A stretch of DNA of 64,000 bases from positions 1 through 64,000 of the forward strand of contig JBMOEW010000002.1 in the NCBI GenBank assembly GCA_049314555.1, read 5' to 3'. This document shows, piece after piece, positions 16,741 through 25,417 of this stretch. The notes beneath the pieces were generated by a model. That model ran no database searches and was not told where the DNA came from. It saw only the letters and a list, made by a program, of their open reading frames with translations. The DNA is from REEB509 sp049314555 (GTDB lineage Bacteria; Pseudomonadota; Alphaproteobacteria; Caulobacterales; Aquidulcibacteraceae). Numbering within the stretch: the first letter of the stretch is position 1; every line of letters begins with the position of its first letter. The translations under genes and the position numbers were made by a program.

Positions 16741-18005
16741 GGCGCGTCCCTCCCTTGCGCGGCGGCACCGCTTGGCGTTGCTGTTTGCAATAATGCTATG
16801 TCTTGCTCGATCAAGGCGCGGTCTTCGGCAGCCGGCGCGCGGGCCAAGTACGTTGTGTAGGCCTCGGCGGCGGCCGCGCGGTCGCCCGTTCGAGACAGCG
16901 CTGTGCCCAGTTCGCGCCAAGCTTCCGGCGGTGCGTCCGGGTGGGTAATTGCCGTGGTGTAGGCCGCCTGGGCTTTGGCGAGGTCACCGTCGCTCCGGCG
17001 GAGTCGGTATGTCTCGCCTTCAAAGTAGCTCAAAACGCCGTGATCTTCGCCGTTGGCTCCCAGGCGCGCGATCAAGTGGAGTGTTTGCCCGAAATCGCGG
17101 CGACGAAGGTCATCCCTCAGCCATTGGCCCAAGAACGGCCGAATGGCCTCTCGATATCGATCCCGGAAGAGCTCGCCGCTTTGACCATCTGCGGCGGCGC
17201 GGGTTTCAATCGCGGCGGCGCGCTCTGTGGAAACTGGATGGGTGGAAAAAATCGAGCCGCGGGTGGTGCTGCGGCGCACGCGGGCGCTATCGGATGCCTG
17301 CGTTTCTGCGATCAGCGCGCGCCAGAGCGTGCCGCCAGCCGAAGGGTCGTAGCCGCCGGCGCGGGCGCGCTCGTAGCCCAATCGATCAGCTTCTTCTTCC
17401 ATGTCGCGGGAAAAGCCATAAAGCGAGGCCAGCGTGCCGAGGTACACGATGTTGGAGATGCCGGACGCCACGTCTGAAATGGATCCAGCTGCGTTCGGTG
17501 AGTTGGCGGCGGCCCCTGCGGCGATCACACCGACGACCATTCCGGCCACCATCGCTGCATTGGACCGTTGGCGCAGGATTTCTTGCATTTGCTGGGTATG
17601 GCTTTGGGTGAAGTGGCTGATTTCGTGGCCAATCACAAAGGCGGCCTCCGCCTCGTTCTCGGCGCGCAGCAGCAAGCCGGACCAGATTTCCGTGTAGCCG
17701 TTGGGGGCCATCATCGCGTTAAAGTAGGGGCGGTTCATCACATACAGGCGAATATCGCCGCATGCGCTCGCCGCGACTTTGCAGGCGATGCCGCGCAAAT
17801 AGTCGTTCAGGGTCTGGTCCCGGTTGCGTTCGGCTGACTGCTGGGCGTCGCGCTCGGCGTCGTCTGCTATTTCCCACAGCCCGGCAACGACGGGGTCGGT
17901 CGGCCGCGGCGTTGATGCTGTTGCTGTGGGTGGCGTCTCTTGGGCTAAAGCAGCGGTGCCGATCAAATTGGCGACCAGAACCAAACCTGCAAGGGCGAGC
18001 CTCAC
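16737..18005 (-). CDS. M48 family metalloprotease with TPR-like C-terminus
   Basis: This 422-residue exported protein resembles BepA/YfgC-type outer-membrane quality-control proteases. A signal peptide covers residues 1-21. The zinc site HEISH is at about 127-131 with the third ligand in MEEEAD near 203. The C-terminal third contains tetratricopeptide-like helices (AYTTAITHPDAPPEAWRELGTALSRTGDRAAAAEAYTTYLARAP). It starts with GTG at 18005, whose GTGA overlaps the stop of the upstream lipoprotein gene. Expected role: periplasmic proteolysis or chaperoning of envelope proteins. Confidence 0.87.
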   Translation of the reverse strand: MRLALAGLVLVANLIGTAALAQETPPTATASTPRPTDPVVAGLWEIADDAERDAQQSAERNRDQTLNDYLRGIACKVAASACGDIRLYVMNRPYFNAMMAPNGYTEIWSGLLLRAENEAEAAFVIGHEISHFTQSHTQQMQEILRQRSNAAMVAGMVVGVIAAGAAANSPNAAGSISDVASGISNIVYLGTLASLYGFSRDMEEEADRLGYERARAGGYDPSAGGTLWRALIAETQASDSARVRRSTTRGSIFSTHPVSTERAAAIETRAAADGQSGELFRDRYREAIRPFLGQWLRDDLRRRDFGQTLHLIARLGANGEDHGVLSYFEGETYRLRRSDGDLAKAQAAYTTAITHPDAPPEAWRELGTALSRTGDRAAAAEAYTTYLARAPAAEDRALIEQDIALLQTATPSGAAAQGRDAP

Positions 18006-18736
18006 AGGGGGGCACTCTTGAGCACGGCGGTTACCAGGGATTGTGCACCGTCTGCTTCGCGCATGTCGTCACTGGAGCCGGCGTGCGCCAAATTGAACCA
18101 GACGATGTTGCCGGTTTGCAGGTCGACGAGGGAAACGTACATATCCTGGCTGCCCATCGGCAGGCCAACGCCCAAGACGGCCCCAATGGCCACCGCGGCG
18201 ACCCGGCCACCACTGGCGTAGGACCCTCGGCCAACCAGGAATAAAGCATAGCGCGCGTTTGGCGCATCGGAGGCGGCGGCAATTTCTTGGACGCCATCCC
18301 CCAGCGTCCAGGAAAAGTTGTTCCGCTTGGTGGGGAGGGGGAGATAGGCGCTGTAGTGCGACAGAAGAATGCTGCTTGCCACCGCTTCGTGCAATCGCAG
18401 CAATTGTCCGGTGCGGCCATCCATCAAGTCTTCTGGAGCAAACGCCACGGCTGTGTGACCTTGCGTCCTCAGGTGCGCGGCGATGCTTTCTGCGACGTGG
18501 TTTCTGGCTTGTTGCGACCAGTCTGCCCGCGGCTGTTGCAGGCCGGCGGCCGTCATGATGGACAGCTGAATGTCTGGGGCGACCACCAGAATTGTTGCTG
18601 CGTCTGGTGGAGGCGGCCCGCCTCGCATCGCTTGAACGCGACTGCTGGTGACGCAGCCGGTTACGAACATCAGCAAAAGGATTGCGATGGCTGCGCGCAA
18701 TGGCACACCTCGCGCTTTGTGCGTTGCCATTGGCAC
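18002..18736 (-). CDS. hypothetical lipoprotein
   Basis: This 244-residue product has a lipoprotein signal (AAIAILLLMFVTGC-VTSS, Cys near residue 28). The mature domain ends with VSLVDLQTGNIVWFN, a phrase often seen in lipoproteins that predict an exported beta-rich domain. I do not recognise the family. The start is GTG at 18736 or ATG at 18730. It is the first gene of the minus-strand set and is coupled by a 4-base overlap to the M48 protease, implying a joint envelope role. Confidence 0.75.
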   Translation of the reverse strand: MPMATHKARGVPLRAAIAILLLMFVTGCVTSSRVQAMRGGPPPPDAATILVVAPDIQLSIMTAAGLQQPRADWSQQARNHVAESIAAHLRTQGHTAVAFAPEDLMDGRTGQLLRLHEAVASSILLSHYSAYLPLPTKRNNFSWTLGDGVQEIAAASDAPNARYALFLVGRGSYASGGRVAAVAIGAVLGVGLPMGSQDMYVSLVDLQTGNIVWFNLAHAGSSDDMREADGAQSLVTAVLKSAPL

Positions 18737-18922
18737 GGTTTGATCATCCTTTGCCGGGAGTATCGTTAACTTGGATTAACCGGGGGACAGGCCCGTGACA
18801 AGCGCTTGGTGGGGCTGAACGCTGCGGCAAGGCGGATGCTTCGTCGAACCTGCCTTGTGCGACGCGATGCGCGTGGCTATGGCAACATGTGAAATTACTG
18901 ACCGCGCGCCATTGGGGGCCCT

Positions 18923-19807
18923 ATGTCCATACTTGTTAACTCTTCGACCCGGGTGATCTGCCAAGGCTTCACTGGCAAGAACGGCACGTTCCACTCCGAG
19001 CAGGCTGTGGCGTACGGCACGAAGATGACAGGCGGGGTAAGCCCAGGTAAAGGCGGCACTACCCATTTGGGACTACCGGTTTTCAACAGCGTGGCGGAAG
19101 CCAAGGCCCAGGCTGGGGCTGATGCCACCGTGATTTACGTGCCGCCGCCAGGCGCGGCGGCGGCGATCGAAGAGGCGATTGATGCTGAAATTCCTTTGAT
19201 CGTCTGCATTACGGAAGGCATCCCGGTTTTGGACATGGTGCGGGTCAAGGCGAAGCTGGATCGCAGCAAAAGCCGGTTAATCGGCCCTAATTGCCCCGGC
19301 GTGCTGACGCCGAACGAGTGCAAGATCGGCATTATGCCAGGCTCAATTTTCTCAAAGGGCTCCATCGGGATCGTTTCGCGATCCGGCACGCTCACCTATG
19401 AGGCGGTCTTTCAAACAACGAACGAAGGTCTTGGCCAGACAACCGCCGTGGGAATTGGCGGCGATCCTGTGAAGGGAACCGAGTTCATCGACATGCTGGA
19501 CATGTTCCTCGGCGATGCGGCGACGCAGGCGATCGTGATGATCGGTGAAATTGGCGGATCCGCGGAAGAAGAAGCTGCCCAATTCTTGATCGACGAAGCC
19601 AAGAAGGGCCGAAAGAAGCCGATGGTCGGCTTCATTGCCGGACGCACGGCTCCGCCGGGACGGCGGATGGGGCATGCGGGCGCGATCATTTCTGGCGGCA
19701 AGGGCGATGCCGAAAGCAAGATCGCGGCGATGGAAGCCGCCGGTATTCGCGTGGCGCCCCACCCGGCCGCCATCGGGCGAACCATGACGGAAGTTCTGCG
19801 CGGATAG
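18923..19807 (+). CDS. sucD: succinyl-CoA ligase (ADP-forming) alpha subunit
   Basis: SucD binds CoA and carries the phosphohistidine intermediate of succinyl-CoA ligase. The 294-residue protein begins MSILVNSSTRVICQGFTGKNGTFH with the CoA-binding Rossmann loop. It has the VIYVPPPGAAAAIEEAI segment, the GPNCPGVLTP block and the active-site histidine region GRTAPPGRRMGHAGAII. It is separated from sucC by six intervening genes and from sucA by 304 bases. GGGGG lies 4-8 bases before the ATG. Confidence 0.97.
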   Translation: MSILVNSSTRVICQGFTGKNGTFHSEQAVAYGTKMTGGVSPGKGGTTHLGLPVFNSVAEAKAQAGADATVIYVPPPGAAAAIEEAIDAEIPLIVCITEGIPVLDMVRVKAKLDRSKSRLIGPNCPGVLTPNECKIGIMPGSIFSKGSIGIVSRSGTLTYEAVFQTTNEGLGQTTAVGIGGDPVKGTEFIDMLDMFLGDAATQAIVMIGEIGGSAEEEAAQFLIDEAKKGRKKPMVGFIAGRTAPPGRRMGHAGAIISGGKGDAESKIAAMEAAGIRVAPHPAAIGRTMTEVLRG

Positions 19808-20111
19808 GGTTTTGGATACATCCAGCCTTAAGGCCGCTTACCGCTTCGATAAATTTTTTGTTTTGGGCTTGGCAAGCCTAGCCGGGTGCTTCTTGCGTTG
19901 CGCTGCGGCGTTTGGTTTTTGGTCATTCTCGTTGCTTCAAGACTTATATTTTGAGGCCAAAGCCCTACCTAAAAAGTCTTGTGATTGGCGCCTTCACCCC
20001 GCGCGCGAGCGCGCGTAGAAGATGCTTAATTCGAGGGTGGGAGGTGTCTGCTTCCCTCCTCACCGCTAGTCGCGTGTTTTCCGCGCGACGCAATCCAGGA
20101 CGAGCGACACC
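19808..20111 (+). other. intergenic region sucD-sucA
   Basis: This 304-base gap contains no convincing gene. It is richer in A and T near its middle (TTATATTTT at 19944-19952, a possible -10 element without a good -35). It also holds a GC-rich palindrome, GCGCGC at 20001-20006 and GCGCGC at 20009-20014, and short T-rich runs near 19852-19864. It probably contains a promoter or leader for sucAB, but I could not define one. Confidence 0.4.
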
Positions 20112-23084
20112 ATGGCGGACGACGGCCGAAGCCTTCCGAACGCAGTTTTCCTTGAAACCAGTTTCCTTTCAGGCGCGAACGCTGTGTTCGCGGAAGAAAT
20201 GTATGCGCGGTTTGTGGACGATCCCAACTCGGTCGAGGCAAGCTGGCGCTCGTTTTTCGAGGGGTTGCGGGATTCGCCCGAGAATGTTCGACGCGCGGCG
20301 GAAGGGCCAAGCTGGTACCGACCCGACATCGCGCTACCGCGCGCTACCGAAGCCACGGCCCTTTTGGATGGGAATTGGGCGGCGCTGACTGACACTTTTG
20401 AGAAGAAGCTACAGGCGCGCTTGCCAAAGGCCACGGTCCAAGACGTGCAGGCTGCGGCCCGCGACAGTGTTCGCGCCTTGATGATGATCCGTGCCTTTCG
20501 CGCGCGCGGCCATTTGGCGGCGACGCTTGATCCCTTGGGGATCGAACAGCCAACCGATCATCCGGAGCTGGACCCGGCATCATATGGCTTCGGGCAAGCG
20601 GACTGGGACCGCCCAATCTTTATCGACAAAGTCCTGGGGCTAGAAAACGCCACCGTCAGACAGATGGTTGACATCCTGCGGCGGACCTATTGCGGGACCG
20701 TCGGTGTCGAGTTCATGCACATTACGGATCAGACAGAAAAGAGCTGGATCCAAGAGCGGATCGAGGGGCCGGACAAGTCTATCGCCTTCACCAATGACGG
20801 CAAGAAAGCGATCCTTAAGAAGTTGATCGAAGGGGAGGCGTTCGAGCGCTTTTTGCATAAGCGCTTCCCCGGCACGAAACGGTTTGGCCTCGATGGCGGC
20901 GAAGCCATGCTCCCGGCGCTTGAGCAGATCATCAAGCGCGGCGGTGCCATGGGCGTGACTGAAATGGTGTTTGGCATGGCCCACCGTGGTCGGCTCAACG
21001 TTTTGGCCGCGGTGATGGGCAAGCCTTATCAAGTGATATTCCATGAGTTCCAGGGCGGTAGTGCCACGCCTGAAGACGTGATGGGCTCTGGAGACGTGAA
21101 GTACCATTTGGGGGCTTCTTCGGACCGGGCCTTTGACGGCAACCAGGTGCACTTAAGCTTGACTGCGAACCCTTCGCACCTAGAGATCGTGAACCCGGTT
21201 GTGTTGGGGCGCGTGCGGGCCAAACAGAGTGCGATCCAGACGCATGAGCCAGGGGAGGATCTCAAGGCGCTGCGTTCCACCGTCATGCCGCTGTTGATCC
21301 ATGGCGACGCGGCTTTTGCGGGCCAGGGCGTGGTTGCGGAGTGTTTCGCGCTTTCGGGGCTCAAGGGCTACCGGACAGGCGGCACCATCCACTTTATTGC
21401 CAACAACCAGATCGGGTTTACCACCAGCCCGCGTTATTCCCGCTCGTCACCTTACCCTTCTGACGTGGCCTTGATGGTTCAGGCGCCGATTTTCCACGTC
21501 AATGGCGATGATCCGGAGGCTGTCGTTTTCGCCGCCAAGGTCGCGACCGAGTATCGGCAGTTGTTTGGCAAGGACGTTGTCATCGACATGTTCTGCTATC
21601 GCCGATTTGGCCACAATGAGGGCGACGACCCTTCATTCACTCAACCCCTGATGTACAAGCAAATCGGCCAGCAGCGCCCAACGCGGGAGATTTACGCGCA
21701 GCGTCTGGTGGCGGAAGGCATTGTGACCGCGGCCGACGTGCAGGGCTGGATGGATCAATTTGATGGCTTCTTGGACCGCGAGTTTGAGGCTGGCAAAGCC
21801 TACAAACCCAACAAAGCCGACTGGCTGGACGGGATTTGGACGGGATTGTCTGTCGCGCCGGACGGGGAGGATCGTCGCGGCGATACCGGCGTAGCGCTGG
21901 ACAAGCTGAAGCAGCTTGGCCGGGCCATCACCACCATCCCAGACACCGTCGATGCGCATAAGACCCTTCGCCGCGTTATCGAGGCACGCCGCAAGGCGGT
22001 CGACACGGGTGAGGGGGTGGATTGGGCGCTGGGCGAGCACTTGGCGTTCGCGTCGCTTCTGGACGAGGGCTACCCCGTCCGACTGTCGGGCCAGGACAGT
22101 GGGCGCGGCACTTTCAGCCATCGCCACTCGCATGTGGTGGATCAGTCTACCGAGGCTCGATACACGTTCTTGAACAACATTCGTCCCGGTCAGGCCCAAT
22201 ACGAAGTGATCGACTCTTTGCTGTCGGAGGAAGCCGTACTCGGGTTTGAGTATGGCTTTAGCCTTGCAGCCCCAAAGACGTTGCCGATTTGGGAGGCGCA
22301 GTTTGGCGACTTCGTGAACGGTGCGCAGGTGGTCATTGACCAGTTTATCTCTTCGGGGGAGCGGAAATGGCTGCGGATGAGCGGCCTGGTGATGCTGCTG
22401 CCGCACGGGTACGAAGGTCAGGGCCCGGAGCATTCCTCAGCGCGTCTTGAGCGGTTTTTGCAGGCGTGTGCGGAAGACAACATGCAGGTGGTGAACTGCA
22501 CCACGCCGGCCAATTATTTCCATGTTTTGCGTCGGCAGCTGCATCGCGATTTCCGCAAGCCGCTCGTTGTGATGAGTCCGAAGTCGTTGCTGCGTCATAA
22601 GCGCTGCGTTTCGACGTTGTCGGAGATGGCGCAGGGCACGTCTTTCCACCGCGTGCTGTGGGACGATGCGCAAATGAACAATGCGATCACAACCACAAAG
22701 CTGCAAGCCGACGCCCAAATCCGGCGGGTTATCCTGTGCAGCGGCAAGGTCTATTACGACCTTTTGGAAGAACGCGAGAAGCGAGGCGTTGACGACGTTT
22801 ACATCTTGCGCTTGGAACAGTTCTACCCTTGGCCCATCAAGTCGCTTTCGGCAGAGCTTGCACGCTTTCCTGAGGCGGAATTGGTTTGGTGCCAAGAAGA
22901 GCCCAAGAACATGGGCGGGTGGACATTTGTCGATCCCTGGATTGAGCTGACGTTAGATAAGTTGAATGGGGTGGCGAAGCGGGCGCGCTATGTGGGGCGA
23001 CCCGCTTCGGCGTCGACTGCGGCGGGCCTTATGTCCAAGCATGTCAAAGAGTTAGAAGCGTTCCTCGCGGACGCTTTTGCCTAA
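20112..23084 (+). CDS. sucA: 2-oxoglutarate dehydrogenase E1 component
   Basis: SucA is the thiamine-diphosphate E1 subunit that decarboxylates 2-oxoglutarate in the TCA cycle. At 990 residues it is normal length. The N-terminus FLETSFLSGANAVFAEEMYARF includes the E2-binding region. The catalytic part has MAHRGRLNVLA, the ThDP/Mg motif HGDAAFAGQGVVAE, NNQIGFTTSP and the late LPHGYEGQGPEHSSARLERFLQ block. sucB follows after 58 bases. Confidence 0.98.
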   Translation: MADDGRSLPNAVFLETSFLSGANAVFAEEMYARFVDDPNSVEASWRSFFEGLRDSPENVRRAAEGPSWYRPDIALPRATEATALLDGNWAALTDTFEKKLQARLPKATVQDVQAAARDSVRALMMIRAFRARGHLAATLDPLGIEQPTDHPELDPASYGFGQADWDRPIFIDKVLGLENATVRQMVDILRRTYCGTVGVEFMHITDQTEKSWIQERIEGPDKSIAFTNDGKKAILKKLIEGEAFERFLHKRFPGTKRFGLDGGEAMLPALEQIIKRGGAMGVTEMVFGMAHRGRLNVLAAVMGKPYQVIFHEFQGGSATPEDVMGSGDVKYHLGASSDRAFDGNQVHLSLTANPSHLEIVNPVVLGRVRAKQSAIQTHEPGEDLKALRSTVMPLLIHGDAAFAGQGVVAECFALSGLKGYRTGGTIHFIANNQIGFTTSPRYSRSSPYPSDVALMVQAPIFHVNGDDPEAVVFAAKVATEYRQLFGKDVVIDMFCYRRFGHNEGDDPSFTQPLMYKQIGQQRPTREIYAQRLVAEGIVTAADVQGWMDQFDGFLDREFEAGKAYKPNKADWLDGIWTGLSVAPDGEDRRGDTGVALDKLKQLGRAITTIPDTVDAHKTLRRVIEARRKAVDTGEGVDWALGEHLAFASLLDEGYPVRLSGQDSGRGTFSHRHSHVVDQSTEARYTFLNNIRPGQAQYEVIDSLLSEEAVLGFEYGFSLAAPKTLPIWEAQFGDFVNGAQVVIDQFISSGERKWLRMSGLVMLLPHGYEGQGPEHSSARLERFLQACAEDNMQVVNCTTPANYFHVLRRQLHRDFRKPLVVMSPKSLLRHKRCVSTLSEMAQGTSFHRVLWDDAQMNNAITTTKLQADAQIRRVILCSGKVYYDLLEEREKRGVDDVYILRLEQFYPWPIKSLSAELARFPEAELVWCQEEPKNMGGWTFVDPWIELTLDKLNGVAKRARYVGRPASASTAAGLMSKHVKELEAFLADAFA

Positions 23085-23142
23085 ACCTGATTTGATGCGG
23101 TAAGGCGCGCAGGGCCAGTCCTTGCGGCCGCAGGAGCCTGAA

Positions 23143-24330
23143 ATGACCGATATCATAGTGCCAACACTGGGTGAATCTGTTTCGGAGGCCACCGTGGCGA
23201 AGTGGCTGAAAAAGCCAGGGGAAGCCGTGGCGAAGGACGATGTCTTGGTGGAATTGGAGACAGACAAAGTGTCCGTCGAAGTGTCCGCGCCAAGCGCTGG
23301 GGTGTTGGCGGATATTGTGGCGGGCGAAGGCGTGACCGTTGGGATCGGTGCCCTGCTTGGTCGGCTTAGCAATGGCGCGGCAGTGCGCCCGGCGGCAGCT
23401 GCCCCCGCCGCGACCCCTGCAAAACCGGCTATCGCCCCCGCCGCGACGCCCTCGCCAGCCGTGGCCCCCTCTGCACAAAGACTTGCCGCAGAGGCGGGGA
23501 TGAGCGCGAGTTCGATTCAAGGCTCTGGGAAGAACGGCCTTGTGACGAAGTCCGACGCGGTCGCCGCGATTGAAGCGCGGGCAAACATGCCCGCCCCGGT
23601 GAAGCCAGCCAGCGTGCCGCGGGCCCTTGATGCGCGCGAGGAGCGGGTTCGCATGACCCGCTTGCGCACCACGATCGCAAGACGCCTCAAGGAGGCTCAG
23701 AATTCCGCCGCCATGCTCACCACCTTCAATGAGGCGGACATGGGCCAGGTGATGTCAGCGCGGACCAAATACAAAGACGGGTTCGAGAAAAAGCATGGCG
23801 TGAAGCTCGGCTTCATGAGCTTCTTCGTGAAGGCCTGCGTTTCGGCCCTGAAGGAAATCCCGTCGGTTAACGCTGAAATCGATGGCGACGACATCATTTA
23901 CAAGAATTTCTACGATGTGGGCATCGCTGTGGGGACCGACCGTGGGTTGGTGGTGCCGGTGGTGCGAGATGCCGATCGCAAGTCGATGGCGGAAATCGAA
24001 AAGGAAATTGGCGAGCTTGGCGCAAAGGCGCGCGAAGGCACGCTGAAGATCGAAGAATTGCAGGGTGCGACTTTTACGATCACCAACGGCGGCATCTATG
24101 GCTCACTGATGAGCACGCCGATCTTGAACGCACCCCAGTCTGGGATCTTAGGGATGCATAAGATTCAAGACCGGCCGATGGCGGTGAATGGGCAGGTGGT
24201 GATCCGGCCGATGATGTACCTGGCTTTGAGCTATGACCATCGCTTGGTCGACGGGAAGGAAGCCGTCACGTTCCTGGTTCGGGTCAAGGAAGGCCTTGAG
24301 GATCCTGAACGGATGTTGTTGGACCTATAG
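23143..24330 (+). CDS. sucB: 2-oxoglutarate dehydrogenase E2 component (dihydrolipoyl succinyltransferase)
   Basis: SucB transfers the succinyl group to CoA as the core of the oxoglutarate dehydrogenase complex. The 395-residue protein has one N-terminal lipoyl domain (lipoylated Lys in ELETDKVSVEV, near residue 43), an Ala/Pro linker, a peripheral-subunit-binding domain (AQRLAAEAGMSASSIQGSGKNGLVTK in two parts) and the catalytic domain ending SYDHRLVDGKEAVTFL. CAGGAG precedes ATG 23143. The E3 gene lpd, which often follows, is not here; two small membrane proteins follow instead. Confidence 0.97.
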   Translation: MTDIIVPTLGESVSEATVAKWLKKPGEAVAKDDVLVELETDKVSVEVSAPSAGVLADIVAGEGVTVGIGALLGRLSNGAAVRPAAAAPAATPAKPAIAPAATPSPAVAPSAQRLAAEAGMSASSIQGSGKNGLVTKSDAVAAIEARANMPAPVKPASVPRALDAREERVRMTRLRTTIARRLKEAQNSAAMLTTFNEADMGQVMSARTKYKDGFEKKHGVKLGFMSFFVKACVSALKEIPSVNAEIDGDDIIYKNFYDVGIAVGTDRGLVVPVVRDADRKSMAEIEKEIGELGAKAREGTLKIEELQGATFTITNGGIYGSLMSTPILNAPQSGILGMHKIQDRPMAVNGQVVIRPMMYLALSYDHRLVDGKEAVTFLVRVKEGLEDPERMLLDL

Positions 24331-24356
24331 GCGCGTCTGACCCGCGAGGGACACCC

Positions 24357-24782
24357 ATGGCGGACTTCGCCGTTGTTCTGGTGATGGCGGGCTTGAGCCT
24401 TTATGTGGTGTTTGGTGCCCTTGCGCTTTGGCTTTTGACACGATCTGTGGGTCAGATCCCCGCGGAAATGCCTGATCTTTCTAGGTATGTCGGCCTGCTT
24501 GGTTCATATGCCAAGGGGCCACGCCTAGCCGTGTTGGTGTTGGCTTTGGTGCTTTATTTAGCGGCAGTGGCCGCGTTAAGCGACAAATCCGGCTGGGCGC
24601 TTAGTCTTTTTGGAGCGGCATTAACTGCAGAATCCGCTGCATTTTTCAGCTGGAAGGGCCGGCGAGACTTCCTTAACCACTTGACTCCAGGCGAGCGGGC
24701 CAGCGAGATCGCGGGCCTCGTTGGCTTGGCGAGTTGTCTGTGTGTATTGGCAGGGTTGCGCCATTCTGGCGTACTGTCATGA
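24357..24782 (+). CDS. small membrane protein, unknown
   Basis: This 141-residue protein has four hydrophobic segments (about residues 4-27, 55-75, 80-98 and 118-138) and a short polar loop FFSWKGRRDFLNHLTPGERASE. GAGGG lies upstream of the ATG. It begins 26 bases after sucB, so it may be read through from the suc transcript. I do not recognise a family. Confidence 0.65.
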   Translation: MADFAVVLVMAGLSLYVVFGALALWLLTRSVGQIPAEMPDLSRYVGLLGSYAKGPRLAVLVLALVLYLAAVAALSDKSGWALSLFGAALTAESAAFFSWKGRRDFLNHLTPGERASEIAGLVGLASCLCVLAGLRHSGVLS

Positions 24783-24839
24783 CGGCGCTGCGGCCGGCAT
24801 GTATCATTCGGTCGCAGAAGCGGTCCATGGGAGGCGGCG

Positions 24840-25334
24840 ATGTGGCTGCTTAGAATTTTAGTGATCGCGGTCCTGTTTGTTCAGGTCCTGTGGATGCTTA
24901 GCGCCGCAGGCTTGCCAATCGCGTTGCTGCTCGAAGGGGATGTTGTTGGGCCTGCGCTTGAGGGCCTCGCGCGCAACGCCACCGCGATTGTGCGGGCCAC
25001 GTCCACGCTTGAGGTGGTTCTTTCGCTGGCCGCTCTTTTCTTTTTTGTGATCGCTTTGGTTCGCCTGGTGCGACGCACGCAAGCGTTTATGGCTTGGTTG
25101 TTAGGCTTTCTGTGCCTTTTGGCGCTGCGGTCTGTGGCCGGGATCGCTACTGATATCGGCGGCAAACCGCCGGCGGAGCTGTTTAACCAAATGCTCGCCA
25201 ACCTGCAGGAACCCACCCTGCTGACCGCCAACTTGATCATTTTGGGTGCGCAGCTGCTGATTGGGATTGCGATCATCATGATTGATGTGAGCGACAAGCG
25301 GCATTGGACGGCGCACGCCGCGCAGGCTGTATAA
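24840..25334 (+). CDS. small membrane protein, unknown
   Basis: This 164-residue protein has four hydrophobic segments. An N-terminal helix MWLLRILVIAVLFVQVLWMLSAAGLPIALLL is followed by helices near 62-80, 87-103 and 132-150. GGGAGG sits 6 bases before the ATG. No motif is recognised. It follows the other small membrane protein by 57 bases on the same strand. Confidence 0.65.
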   Translation: MWLLRILVIAVLFVQVLWMLSAAGLPIALLLEGDVVGPALEGLARNATAIVRATSTLEVVLSLAALFFFVIALVRLVRRTQAFMAWLLGFLCLLALRSVAGIATDIGGKPPAELFNQMLANLQEPTLLTANLIILGAQLLIGIAIIMIDVSDKRHWTAHAAQAV

Positions 25335-25417
25335 GCCAGTCGCGTTGATCTAGTTGCCAAGGTCGAGCAAAACCGCGCGACCATAGTGCAAGACCGTGTG
25401 ACGCTTGTTGCTGCGCG

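Noticed and set aside
19828..19884. Palindrome GCCTTAAGGC and GGCTT/AAGCC repeat after sucD as a terminator
   Set aside because: The stems are short and no T run follows on the plus strand in the right place.
21633..22433. 266-residue minus-strand frame opposite sucA
   Set aside because: Shadow of the certain sucA frame without any motif.
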